Assembly (NCBI GenBank): GCA_949130495.1
Contig: OX422207.1
Location: forward strand, 368,735,868-368,799,867
Origin: Sambucus nigra
Taxonomy: Eukaryota > Streptophyta > Magnoliopsida > Dipsacales > Adoxaceae
Direction: 5' to 3'
DNA length: 64,000 nucleotides
Part shown: positions 36,824-47,840 of the stretch, piece by piece
Layout: every line of letters begins with the position of its first letter
Numbering within the stretch: the stretch's first letter is position 1
Position numbers and translations under genes: made by a program
Notes under the pieces: model-generated
Seen by the model: only the letters and a program-made list of their open reading frames with translations
Databases searched by the model: none
Told to the model about the DNA's origin: nothing

Positions 36824-37120
36824 TGAAAGTTTGAGTTTGCTCATAAACTGGTATATATGTTTATCTCATTTCAAACTCGATATGTCACTTGGTATTTTGC
36901 TTTGTCTCATGTGTGTAGGTTCTACATGGATTATCATTGGATTGCACACCCTGATGAGGAAAGTGTTGAGATTCCTGAAAGAGTTGAAGAGCAAACATTG
37001 TAGTCTTATTCAATTGTATCTTTACAGTTTTGGGTTCATGGAAGGGTAGATTTGTATAGGCATTTTTAGTTGTTTTGATAATTCGGATGTTTGTTTTTAT
37101 GTATGTACCGGCATAGACAT

Positions 37121-37131
37121 AGGGGGAGATT
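37121..37131 (+). other. Sirevirus polypurine tract
   Basis: AGGGGGAGATT directly before the 3' LTR TGTAAGG, the expected plus-strand primer site. Confidence 0.9.
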
Positions 37132-38088
37132 TGTAAGGACATATTTGTCCATTATCAATTTATATGTCGTACGCCGTTACATCGTTAAAGAAAATTCAAG
37201 ATTAATACATTCATCAACGGATCCAAATATCAAAAGAAGAAGAGGAATCAAAGTCTGACAGAACCGGACCGGTCCGCCTGGAATAAAAGAACCAATCCGG
37301 TCAACCGGACCGGTCCGCCTCAGACCCGGACCGATCCGACTGCTGAAGGCCAGTATACCCCAGACCCCAAGCGAACCGATGAAGCCTGGAAGCAAACCGA
37401 TCCAATAATCAACGGACCGATCCGCCTCAAAATAAAAGAACCGATCCGGTCAATCGGACCTATCCGCCTCAGACCCGAACCGGTCCGCCTGGGATAAACT
37501 TCAAGAGATCGTGTTCAGATTTTTAAGGCCCGAGACTTCTTATTTAATCCCACTACGGGAAGTGGTTCTCCAAGACTTAAACACACAATTTTCAGAGTAC
37601 AGAAATCCCTAAGTCTTCACCTATTGAGCATCTAGACTCTAGGTATTTGATTCACACAAATTGCCAATCCTTTGTGAATCACTTTGCAACCCAGGAACGC
37701 ACTTTTGCTGTTCATCCCTTGTGAAGAAGCCGTTCTTTTCTTCATTGCTGCCCTCCTAGAAAGGGAAAATTCCAGCCGACAAACTTGTGGAGAAGCCGTT
37801 TCTCTTCTCCATTGCAGCCCTACTAGAAAGGGATAGTTCCAGCCGCCGACTAAAGAATCCGACACCTGAGGGTAATTCTTAGTCACTTGTATTTTCATTG
37901 TAATATTATAATGAAAAAAAATGGTTTTGCCCCTTTGGGGGATTTTTCCTCACAAGCATGTGTTTGAATGTTCTTGCTTAGATTATCATCTTATTCAATC
38001 ACATATTGTTGCATGTTTAGGGTTTGTTTGGGTTAAAAGGTGTTTAATATATAATTTGCTCATTTGAACGCAAGCCCATACGTTCTCA
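37132..38088 (+). repeat. Sirevirus 3' LTR
   Basis: Matches 29387-30376, with the same palindrome block (37258-37500) and the same internal duplication. Shorter by about 30 bp through small deletions, for example near 37900 and near 37510. Ends ACGTTCTCA. Confidence 0.92.
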
Positions 38089-38093
38089 CTAAC

Positions 38094-38243
38094 GTTTTCC
38101 CCATGTTCACCACTATGCCTCGATTTTAGCACTATATGAAGTCATGCACACGATAAAAATTAACCGTGCGCATAAAGGAGCTATATTTTGGGAAATCCCA
38201 ATAAATATACCATCTTCCTAGCCATTTGTAAAAATTTTGAAAC
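38094..38243. other. 150 bp of sequence between two retrotransposons
   Basis: Separates the Sirevirus and Tat elements and was contiguous with 28804-29386 on one side and 50611 onward on the other before both insertions. No feature seen. Confidence 0.7.
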
Positions 38244-38248
38244 CTCAC

Positions 38249-39186
38249 TGATATGCCCCAAGTGTGACCTCGGTTAGGAGACACCAACCTCGGTCGAGAT
38301 TATGTCGACACTGGATAAGCCTTGGGCATGTGACATCAGCCCTCGGCCATAGCAAGGTCGGCCCAGGCCGACACTACCACCAGCCTCTCCAAGGGACATT
38401 GCACACATCATAAGGATCAGCAGCACTCTCGTACACCTGTGAATGGAAACCTCAGCCAGATATAGGCCCAGCTCGCAAGAAGCCACCAATAACCTCATTA
38501 AGACATTAGTCTATGCTCCAAACACACCATCTCAACCTCAGCTCAACCTCAGGCCGACCTTGTCCATTGACTCGGACAGGATTAAGCTGAGACCTACATT
38601 GTCACTTCGGACTGAACGAGCACCTGGACTTACCAACCTCGGCCTCGCCCAGGCCGAGTTCATACACCCGGTGCGATAGCCGAGCATCTGATGACATTTG
38701 GATAAGGGCACGTGGACACAAATCAATTTTAACAAGATTATTCCTCACACGTGGGGAGAAAATTGCATCATCATTCTCTACATGTGATAGTGACAGATGG
38801 ATTTCCCATATTGGTGAGGCAACCACACACATGCACATTACATGCATGGGGGGTACATTAAACCCCCTAGGTACTATATATAGAGGTCATCCTCTACCTT
38901 GTAAAGGATCCAAGATATACAACCCTAGTTGAAACTCTGTCTAGATACACAGTAGAGAGAGAGAGAGCTTGAGAGATTATATCCATGGTCATCGGTGCCT
39001 TATTACAGTGAGGTTATTCACACACAGTGGACGTAGGCCAATTTAGGCTGAACCACTTATATTCTGGTGCACTCTCCTCTTTTCCTCATCTCATTCTCCT
39101 ACCTTTCACGTAACTATGCTTCCATTGTTGTTCTTAGATTGAGCTTGAAAACACCCTACCTGGTGGTGCTAATCCCAGCATCATCA
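38249..39186 (+). repeat. Tat 5' LTR
   Basis: Starts TGATATGCCCCAAG and ends CAGCATCATCA. Rich in short direct and inverted GGCCGA / CCTCGG words (38270-38680). A TATA-like ACTATATATAGAGG lies near 38872, a plausible core promoter with transcription start shortly downstream; this is inference. Confidence 0.92.
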
Positions 39187-39189
39187 TTT

Positions 39190-39205
39190 TGGCGCCGTCT
39201 GTGGG
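39190..39205 (+). other. Tat primer binding site
   Basis: TGGCGCCGTCTGTGGG, three bases after the 5' LTR. This form of site is common in Tat-lineage elements; I do not name the tRNA with certainty. Confidence 0.85.
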
Positions 39206-39361
39206 AACGAGAAGCTATCTCTTCCTCATTTTCTGCTTAACCTCACCAAAGACTCTGGTGGTGAACCAGGCATCGCCCCTTGCGTGGAGCTGCTTCACCA
39301 TTGAAACAGGTCCTTCGAGGTACTAAGCTCATTTGCTACTCAAGATCTATAGTGTTAACAT

Positions 39362-40725
39362 ATGGCACCAGAATTACCACCGCCTCTTTCGCCACCTGGG
39401 GGTGGAGGGACTAGTTCCAGTCAGGCGCCGCCCCAGTTCGAAATGCCGGAGGTAGCTACAGCCTTGAGATCTTTAGCTGCAACACAACAAGCTATGCAAG
39501 AGCAATTTCAACATCTCAGTCAAACTATGATGAGGCCACCTCGAGTCTCACTGTATATGATCACTCTGATGGATGTTCAGCCTCATCCTGACGCCAGGGG
39601 ACCACCCCAGTCACCAATGAAGGACCAGCTTGCACCCCAGTGGAGAAGGGACGTTGCTGACCCTAGGAGCTTACGCCTGGGGAGGCAGGAAAACCCTTGC
39701 CCAGAGGACAGGTATGACGATCTAGAGGCGAAAGAAGCCCCAAAAGACTGCTGGGAGCCGTATGAGGTATCAAATAACACTGTACGACCTCTTCGGCAAA
39801 GTCAAGGTTGTGTCGGCCGAAGAGGTGAAGAGGACCAATAAAGAGGGTCAGCCTTTGATAGGTTGAGCAGAGGGTCGGCCTTTGATAGATTGGGCCCGAT
39901 GAATGACCTAAGACAGAGATTATCGAGATCAAGGAGCGCAGCAGGCTCTTAGAGAGGGAACATGCAGGGTCAGCCAGATCAAGGCCGACACTGTGAAAGA
40001 AAAGGCAGGGAATAAGAAGAGGTCAACAACTGACGTTTCACGGCAAGGGAACCCCCGATCCATCCCATAGAGGTGGCAGGGGATAACCTCGGCCAGGTCG
40101 ATGGCGAAAGACCATGGAATGACTCTATCCAGTGCCTTGAGGAAAAGATAGGAGACCTCATTAAAAGCAGGGACCTATTACAAAGGGGTTACTAAGAGGG
40201 CTCCCCATTTGTGGCTAAGATAGTGGGCTTCCCAACCCCAGCTAAGTTCAAGCCTCCTACAGTGTCTCCCAAGTATGATGGCAGCACTAACCCTGTACAT
40301 CATATCGAGATGTACCAATCGGCAATAGAAATCTACTCGATACCCGATGAGATGAAGTGTAGGGCCTTCTCTGGGACCTTAACAGGGGCAACGCACAGTT
40401 GGTTCACCTCCCTTCCGAAGAACTCAATTGAGAACTTCAAAGGCTTGGCTGAACGATTCATCCACAACTTCTGCTTTGGGGTGAGGCCTCAAAAGAAGAC
40501 TAACCACCTGCTGTATGTTAAGCAGGCCAAGGATGAGAGCCTAAGAGACTACATAGCGAGATTCAACAAAGAGAAGTTATAGGTCAAAGATTATGAAGAG
40601 AACATAGCCAAGACCTCCCTTACAGGAGGTCTTCAGAAGGGGAAGCTATTATGGAAACTTGCGGAAGACCCCCTAGGTCTATGGCGGAGCTCCTGGCAAC
40701 CGCAGGGAAAGTAATGAATGCGAAA
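39362..40725 (+). pseudogene. gag: Tat gag
   Basis: Structural polyprotein. The ATG at 39362 (MAPELPPPLSPPGGGG) opens a proline- and glutamine-rich N-terminus that stops near 39841. The same frame resumes at 40211 with the Retrotrans_gag domain (FKPPTVSPKYDGSTNP, then CRAFSGTLTGATHSWF, then LPKNSIENFKGLAERF, then KDESLRDYIARFN) and stops at 40580. The trace continues in another frame (AEDP, then MAELLATAGKVMNAK) to about 40725, so there is at least one indel near 40670. Several stops make it a pseudogene. Confidence 0.9.
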
Positions 40726-40731
40726 TAAGCA

Positions 40732-41800
40732 ATGGCTACCAAGTTTGAGGATGAGAACCACGGTGGCAGGGGAAAGTCCCAAAGCAAGAAAGATGGGAAG
40801 AAGAGGTCGGGTGATGAGAAGTTCGTTCACTATACTCCTCTGTCTGTAAGCTGCGAGCACATCCTCAACGAGATTAAGAATGACAGGACTCTGAGATGGC
40901 TAGAGAAACTGAAATCCCCACCACATAAGAGGAACAAAAACCTATGGTGCGAGTTCCACCAGGATCATGGACATGTCACGGACAGATGCTTCGCCCTGAA
41001 GGATGAGATTGAAAAGATGCTAAAATCTAGAAAGTTGAGGAAGTATGTGGACGGTAAAGCTCCTAAGGGTGGAAGAGATGACCCTAAGAAAAGGAGGAAT
41101 GACAGATGCCGTGACAATGTCCCGTCCAGAAGAGATGATGATTCAGAAGGTGATGATGAAGACGATTCGGATCTTTCGCTGAAAGATGACAACACCCCGG
41201 GGAAGAGGGTCGGTACGATCTTGTTTGGTGTTGACACCATATGTGGAGGATTTGCAGGAGGTGGATCTGAAGTAGCTGATAGGAACGCTCACGTAGCCGA
41301 AGCCAGGTCAGTGGCCAAGCTTGAAGTTGTGAATCTAACGTCTTTCGATACAGTGCAGAAGAGGAAGAAAGTAGACATGGACACCCTCGTAGTTGGGTTC
41401 TCCAGACTCGCCTTCAAGGGTATCTTAGCCCCCCATGATGACCCTCTAGTCATAATAACAAGGGTGCATGGGTGCGAGGTGCAGAGGATCCTCATAGACG
41501 GGGGGAGATCGACCGACGCGATGTTCTGTCCTTACTTCAAGAGCCTAGGTCTTAGTAGAGCAAGGCTGGTACCTTATCATCACCCATTGATAGGCTTCAG
41601 TGGTGAAAAGGTCCACCCCTTGGGCATGTATGAGATGGATGTACGGATGGGTGATGAGTGGCCTAAGAGGCTGACGAAGAAGATAAATTTTTTCATCATG
41701 GACGAGAACGTGTTTTCGACCTATAACCTCATCATAGGAAGGGTGGCCCTTAAAGAGTTTGAAGCTGTGCCGCCGACGGTCCATCAGATGCTAAAATTCC
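40732..41800 (+). pseudogene. pol: Tat nucleocapsid region and protease
   Basis: An open frame of 586 codons starts here and runs on into reverse transcriptase. LWCEFHQDHGHVTDRCFALKDEI near 40950 is the zinc-binding segment typical of Tat gag ends. An acidic, charged linker follows. Protease: VQRILIDGGRSTDAMF near 41482-41520, followed by PLIGFSG and TYNLIIGR. The catalytic Asp (GAC, 41497-41499) is intact, but the Ser that usually follows the two glycines is Arg (AGA, 41506-41508). Confidence 0.88.
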
Positions 41801-42840
41801 TGACTCCTTATGGAGTAGGGGAAGTGCAAGGTGACCAGACCACAGCGCGAGAATGTTACTTCAACTCGGCCGAAGAGAGAGAAGCCCATAAGAGGGCAAC
41901 CACCACTTATAGCATCGATACGCTTGACCCAAGAGATGAGACAAAGTTGAAGAAGGGAGAGGCCGCAGAAGAGGTAGAATCCATCGCCTTGAATGAGGAC
42001 GAGCCGAAAAAAACCGTCCAGGTCGATAAAGACCTAAAGGCAGAAATTAAGGAAGAGCTGATAAACTTCCTCAGGAGGAGACAGATTGTCTTCACATGGA
42101 GTCACGCAGACATGCCCGGCATCGACCCTGAAGTTATGAGTCACAGGCTCAACGTGACCAAAGATGCTAGGCCAATCAAACAGAGACAAATAGTCTATTC
42201 CAGGGAGAAGTACGACGTCATCCGAGAAGAGGTCAAAAAGTTGGAAGAGGCTGAGTTTATAAGAGAAGTCACATATCCAGAATGGTTGTCAAACGCAGTC
42301 ATCGTGCCCAAGGCCAATGGGAAGTGGAGAATGTGTGTTGATTTCACTGACCTGAACAGATCTTCTCCAAAAGACAGCTATCCCTTACCTCGAATATATC
42401 ATATGGTGGATGCAACGGTGGGACATGAGGTCATGAGATTCATGGACGTGTATTCAGGCTACAACCAGATCTTCATGGATGCGGAAGACTAAAAAAAGAC
42501 GACCTTCATTACCGACAAAGGGATGTACTGCTACAAAGTAATGCCCTTCGGCCTAAAAAATACAGGGGCGACATACCAACGTCTTGTTAATAAGATGTTC
42601 GAAGAGCAAATAGGTAGGACTATGGAGGTGTATGTAGATGATATGCTAACGAAGAACTTGAAGGCTAACACTCATGTAACGGATCTCGAGAAGACCTTCG
42701 ACATTATGGACTCATACAGAATGAAACTCAACCCCGCGAAGTGTGTATTCTGAGTAAGAGCTGGGAAGTTCCTAGGATTTATCATCAACCAGAGAGGTCT
42801 TGAAGCGAACCCTAAAAAAATCAAGGCTTTACTTGACATG
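41801..42840 (+). pseudogene. pol: Tat reverse transcriptase
   Basis: FTWSHADMPGIDPEVMSHRLNV and KLEEAEFIREVTYPEWLSN precede WRMCVDFTDLNRSSPKDSYPLP and FMDVYSGYNQIFMD (catalytic Asp). After TAA at 42490-42492 the same frame continues with PFGLKNTGATYQRLVNKMF and VYVDDMLTKN near 42630 (two catalytic aspartates). A TGA follows at 42751-42753, and the connection domain starts within GLEANPKKIKALL. Confidence 0.92.
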
Positions 42841-43430
42841 AAGACACCGAGGAGTATCAAAGATGTTCAAAGACTTACGGGGAGAGTGGTTTCCCTTAAC
42901 CGGTTTGTTTCTAGGGAAACAGACAAGTGCCTTCCGTTCTTTAAGGTGCTGAGAAAGGCCTTCCAATGGGACGAAGAGTGCAAAAAATCCTTCAACCGAC
43001 TCAAGTCTTATTTAGAGTCTCCCTTATTGCTGTCTCGGCCTATAGCAGAGGAGAAACTGTACGTGTATCTAGAAGTCTCTGAATCATCCATCAGCGCAGC
43101 CATCATACGGGAAGACGCTGGAATCCAAAGGCCTGTATATTTCAATAGTAAGGCCCTTCAAGGGGCCTAACAGAATTACCCTCGCATGGAAAATCTAGCT
43201 TACGCCTTGATACATGCCTCGCGAAATATGAAGCCTTACTTCCAAGCCCACTCCATGGTTTTCCTCTCTAAAACAAGTCCTACATAAACTTGAGAAGTTC
43301 GGACGATTGATGACATGGGCCATTTAATTGTGGGAGTACGATCTTACCTACTAACCTAGGACGACCATCAAGGGGAAAGCCCTCGTAGACTTTTTCGCTG
43401 AGTTTACATGGGAAGAGGCCGAGGCAGAGA
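42841..43430 (+). pseudogene. pol: Tat RNase H (first, pol-type)
   Basis: KTPRSIKDVQRLTGRVVSLNRF leads to FQWDEECKKSFNRLKSYL and LYVYLEVSESSISAAIIRE, which in Tat elements is the degenerate first RNase H. It is open to TAA at 43168-43170, then readable in broken frames as NYPRMENLAYALIHASR and an LADFVAEF-like end near 43395. Confidence 0.85.
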
Positions 43431-43543
43431 ATGGCCTAGAGGGTGTTGAAAACCGCGGTGTCTTCTGAAATTCGGAGGAGACGACACAAAACATCTTCCA
43501 AGATCAGGAAGAGATCGTATCCAACGGGACCGGGAACCAAGTT

Positions 43544-43987
43544 GTGGAAAACGAGGAAGATCGGTACCTATTCAAAAAAGGAGTCATGATAGAGGGGGTC
43601 TTCTCATCAGGTACAGATATTTGGAGCCTCTTCGTTTATGGATCTTCCTATGACAATAGAAGCGGTGCGAGGTTGATACTCTCAGCTCTAGATGGTGCCA
43701 ACATTGAATACGCTTTGAGATTTAACTTCCGAGCTTCTAACAATGAGTCCGAGTATGAGGCCATGATAGCAGGTCTCTCATTGGCAAAGACTCTTCGCGT
43801 AAAGCGACTCCTACTCCATAGTGATTCGCGGTTAGTTATCAATCAAGTATTGGGAATCTATGAGGTCAGAGATAAAAGGATGGCCAAATACCTGAAAAGG
43901 TTGAAAATAATGTTAGAACATTTTGAAGAGGCAAGACTGAAGAGAGTGCCTCGACAAAGTAACAACCATACAGCTGAATTGGCATGA
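43544..43987 (+). pseudogene. pol: Tat second (archaeal-type) RNase H
   Basis: A second RNase H after the first marks the Tat lineage. The domain reads WSLFVYGSSYDNRSGARLIL, RASNNESEYEAMIAGLSLAK, LLLHSDSRLVINQVLG and VPRQSNNHTAELA. The first catalytic position is normally VDGSS; here TAT at 43637-43639 gives Tyr, one base from GAT. The Glu (SEYEA) and second Asp (HSDS) remain. Its frame differs from that of the flanking pol parts, so indels lie on both sides. Confidence 0.92.
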
Positions 43988-44079
43988 TTGGCCTTGGAAA
44001 TGAAGACAGATGTTAAAAGGACCATTCCGATTAAGGTCTTGGGGAAGGCAGCCATTGAGCAAGAAAAGGTATATAAACC

Positions 44080-45327
44080 TTGTCACAATTTGAACTTAGG
44101 AGACTCATGGATGGACCCCTCTTCAAATATATCAGAGAGGGAGAGCTACCTGAATCCAAGCTAGAAAGGCAGAAATTGAGATATAAGGCTGCCAAGTTCT
44201 TGGTAGTAGGAGACGTCCAGTACAAGAAAGGATTCTTGCTACCTCTCCTCAGATGTGTGCACCCCACAAAAGTTCCCGAGGTCTTACAGGAGGTCCATGA
44301 GGGTTCTTGCTCTAGCCACATAGGGGGAAGACCCTTGGTCAAAAGAATCATCACCTAAGGGTACTGGTGGCCAACCCTGTCCAAGGACGCTACAGCCTAC
44401 GTGAGGAAATATGATAAATGCCAGAGGTTCACTGCCATCCCTCATCAGCCTCATCAGCCTATGACGTCAATCACATCTCCATGGACATTTGCAGTATGGG
44501 GGATTGACTTAGTAGGGCCCCTGCCAAGAGCTGCCAATAATTATAGATTCTTGATAGTTGCCATTGACTATTTTTCAAAGTGGGTGGAGGCAGAGCCGAT
44601 GATAACGATCATAGAGCAGAAGACCTTCCAATTTATTTGGGGGAATATCATATGCAGATATGGCCTCCCCAACACTCTCATCTCGGACAATGGGACCCAG
44701 TTCAAGAACTCCTCTTTAGAAAAGTATTGCCTAAGAGTAGGAATAAAGTAATTCTTCTCATCTCCTGGACGACCTCAGGCAAATGGTCAGACCGAGGTCA
44801 CAAATATAACAATTCTCGATGGAATCAAGAAGAGGTTAGAAGATGCAAAGGGAAGATGGACTGAAGAGGTCTACGCTGTGTTATGGGCTTACAGAACCAC
44901 GACAAGGACACCAATAGGAGAAACCCCGTTCATATTGGCACATAGCTCAGAGGTCGTTATACCAACAGAGGTAGGGCTCCCAACTCATAGGATTCAGACC
45001 TATGACCCTGATAATAATGGGGAAGAGAGGAGGCTTGACCTAGATCTTATTGAAGAAAGAAGAGAGGATGTAGAGGTCAGACAAGAACCTTACCAACAGA
45101 GGTCAGCAAAATTCTACAACCAGAGGGTGAAGTCAAGACCCATTGTAGTGGGAGACCTAGTGCTAAAGAAGACCTTACTGAAAGCAAACAAACTCCACCC
45201 AAACTGGCACGGTCCCTACAAAGTGACAAAAGAGGTTGTGTCTGGCACTTACAGGCTAGAAAATCTAGAAGGAGAACCTTTCACTAATCCATGGAATGAT
45301 GATCACCTAAAGAAATATTACATATGA
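44080..45327 (+). pseudogene. pol: Tat integrase
   Basis: Same frame as reverse transcriptase, with stops at 44356 and about 44749. EVHEGSCSSHIGGRPLVKRII and YDKCQR give the zinc-binding His and Cys. The core has VWGIDLVGPLPRA, LISDNGTQFKN and ANGQTEVTN, so all three acidic residues are present. A MLWAYRTTTRTPIGETPF segment follows, then the C-terminal domain (VVGDLVLKK, then PNWHGPYKVTKEV), ending DDHLKKYYI with TGA at 45325-45327. Confidence 0.93.
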
Positions 45328-45440
45328 TGTTGCATGAAGTTGTGTAATTGTACCATCTTGTCATGAAGAGGTTATTAATAAAAGATCAGTTCCCATGGTG
45401 GTCCTTGCCTCATTTTGCACTTGTCAGAAATTAATGGGGC

Positions 45441-46473
45441 TAACATCTTAGGTGATGACCTCAGACCTTCATAACACCATTCAGTGGTGACGAGGTCTGA
45501 GATCAGACACCACAATGGGATGACCTCAGACCATTAACATCATTAATTTAGTGAGATTAATTATGAGGGTAACATCTTAGGTGATGACCTCAGACCTTCA
45601 TAACACCATTCAGTGGTGATGAGGTCTGAGATCAGACACCACAATGGGATGACCTCAGACCCTTAACATCATTAATTTTGTGAGAGTAATAATGAGGGTA
45701 ACATCTTAGGTGATGACCTCAGACCTTCATAACACCATTCAGTGGTGACGAGGTCTGAGATCAGACACCATAATGGGATGACCTCAGACCCTTAACATCA
45801 TTAATTTGGTGAGAGTAATTATGAGGGTGACATCTTAGGTGATGACCTCAGACCCTTAACATTATTAAGTGGTGACAAGGTCTGAGGTCAGACACCATAA
45901 TTGGATGACCTCAGACCCTTAACATCATTAACTTGGTGAAGTTAATAATGAGGATAATATCTTAGGTGATGACCTCAGACCCTTAACATCATTAAGTGGT
46001 GACAAGGTCTGAGGTCAGACACCATAGTTGGATGACCTCATACCCTTAACATCATTAATTTGGTGAGATTAATTAATGGGGCTAACATCTTAGGTGATGA
46101 CCTCAGACCCTTAACATCATTAAGTGGTGACAAGGTCTGAGCTCAGACACCATAATTGGATGACCTCAGACCCTTAACATCATTAATTTAGTGAGATTAA
46201 TTAATGGGGCTAACCTCTAAGGTGATGACCTCAGACCTTTATAACACCATTCAGTGGTGACGAGGTCTGAGATCAGACACCACAATGGGATGACCTCAGA
46301 CCCTTAACATCATTAATTTGGTGAGAGTAATTATGAGGGTAACATCTTAGGGGATGACCTGAGACCCTTAAGATCATTAATTTAGTAAGATTAATTATGG
46401 GGATAACATCTTAGGTGATGACCTCAGACCTTCATAACACCATTCGGTGGTGATGAGGTCTGAGCTCAGACTA
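45441..46473 (+). repeat. ~129-bp tandem array after Tat pol
   Basis: The word TAACATCTTAGGTGATGACC recurs (with small changes) at 45441, 45570, 45699, 45828, 45955, 46083, 46211, 46340 and 46404: spacing 127-129 bp, then one half-length unit. Each unit contains TGACCTCAGACC twice and its reverse complement GGTCTGAGRTCA once, so every unit can fold. The array starts about 115 bp after the pol stop. Confidence 0.95.
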
Positions 46474-47296
46474 CTAATTTTGTTTAAACACACCCCATTG
46501 CATAAGCTTTAGAGCAAAAACATCATGACATACATATAACAAAAGAAGATGGTCCTCTTCATAGAATAACACATTCAGAGATTATAAACATTCAGAGGAT
46601 ACAAAGAATGGAAAAGTAAGAGCCATGTTTATTCAGAAATTATACATGTGCATGGATTACAATGTCATGGGTTACAAAATGTTCAAAAATTCTCTAAGGG
46701 TTCGAGGGGTGAATGCTAGTATCTTCGGCTTGGTTTGGCTGGACAACGTTGGTCACCTCGGTAACATCTACCCCTCCAACCTCAGTGCCGTCCATCGTTG
46801 TAGTCTCGGCAGGCACGGCAGCCTCCTCCTCAACCTCCTGAAGGGCCTGGGGAAATTGAGGATCAACAAAGCCAAGGCATATGAAGCCAGAGGCTTTAAA
46901 AGTACCATCCTCCCTCTCCTTAACATCATCCCACTTGATAGTGGCTTTGATACCTCTTTCAAGGTATTCAAAGTCGAAGCTCATAAACTCATCAGAGCTT
47001 TTGTATTCGGCTATTATCCCCTCTGAGGCATCATCTAGGGCTGCCTTTACGGTCGAGCTGACCTTCTGCTGCAGAACATCATCCTTGTCCTTCAGAGCCG
47101 CAACATGGTCCTTGTTAAGCCGAGAGACCTCCTTCTCCAGCCCCTTCACCTTCTTGTCAGACTCACCCAGCTCAGACTTCAGCCAGTTGATTTTTGCGTT
47201 TAAAGAACTCTGGACCTTCTCAGCCTCTTGACCCTTTTGGATGAGGGGCAACTTCCTCAGAGTCCAATTTGAGAGGTGGTGCATCGCTGCCAGGCC

Positions 47297-47377
47297 CTGC
47301 ATATTTTGTGATCATGAATGAGTTGAAGACAAATCAGAGGTTACACTTAGGAATTGGAAAGAAAAGTGAGGTCATAC
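47297..47377 (-). other. Intron 2 of the antisense gene
   Basis: On the minus strand CAG|GTATGACC ... ATATGCAG|GGCCTGG, 81 bp, phase 0. Reading through it would hit a stop at once (GTA TGA). Confidence 0.85.
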
Positions 47378-47760
47378 CTGAATAGATCTGTGAATGTCGA
47401 ACTTAACCAACAAAGGAGTATCAAGTGACCTGAAGAAGTTCTTTTCGGCCTCATTCATTGTAGAGCCGAAGGCATCTAGGTCCTGAAGACTATGGCCAAC
47501 TATGCTGTCAGTTATCTTCAACTGCTCTAGACGAGCCGACAGGGCGTCTGCTGAAGAGATGGGAATGGCAGTATCAGCATTTTTTTTCTTCGGCCTCTGA
47601 TCCTCAGGGGCATGATCAGATGGAGCCCTCTTCTTTGTGTCTTGGGGATTCGAGGCAGAGGGAGCTGGGGGATGAGCATTAAGTCCAACTTTCTTCACAA
47701 GTCTCGTCAAGCTGGGTGCAGCCATTTCGCAGAGTTTGTCTGAGATATCCTTCGGATGCT

Positions 47761-47840
47761 CTGCGAAAATCAATAGATCTTAGTTAGAAGATTAGACATA
47801 AATAAACTCAGAGGTTCAAATTCAAATAGAAAGCGCTTAC
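47761..47840 (-). other. Intron 1 of the antisense gene
   Basis: On the minus strand CTTG|GTAAGCGC ... TTTTCGCAG|AGCATCC, 80 bp, phase 1. The joined codon is GAG and the frame stays open on both sides. Confidence 0.85.

Larger units (their letters stand above)
35588..37120 (+). other. Sirevirus non-coding 3' region
   Basis: About 1.5 kb where some Sireviruses have an envelope-like ORF; here there is no supported ORF. It contains two extra purine tracts like the one at the 3' LTR. Confidence 0.8.
29387..38088 (+). mobile_element. Sirevirus-type Ty1/copia retrotransposon, full length, broken
   Basis: An 8.7-kb element with LTRs at 29387-30376 and 37132-38088, a primer site for initiator tRNA-Met, a long gag with C-terminal coiled coil, pol in the Copia order (protease, integrase, reverse transcriptase, RNase H) and repeated purine tracts before the 3' LTR. 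The 5-bp flanks are TTAAC (29382-29386) and CTAAC (38089-38093), four of five equal. Gag type, repeated palindromes in the LTR and extra purine tracts are traits described for the Sirevirus genus. Coding is broken by TGA at 32305, TAGTAG at 32581, TAA at 33055 and two frameshifts in the RNase H region. No envelope-like ORF is seen after pol. Confidence 0.93.

Noticed and set aside
35663..37142. Possible envelope-like ORF after Sirevirus pol
   Set aside because: Only short frames in AT-rich sequence, with no conserved motifs and no start in a plausible place.
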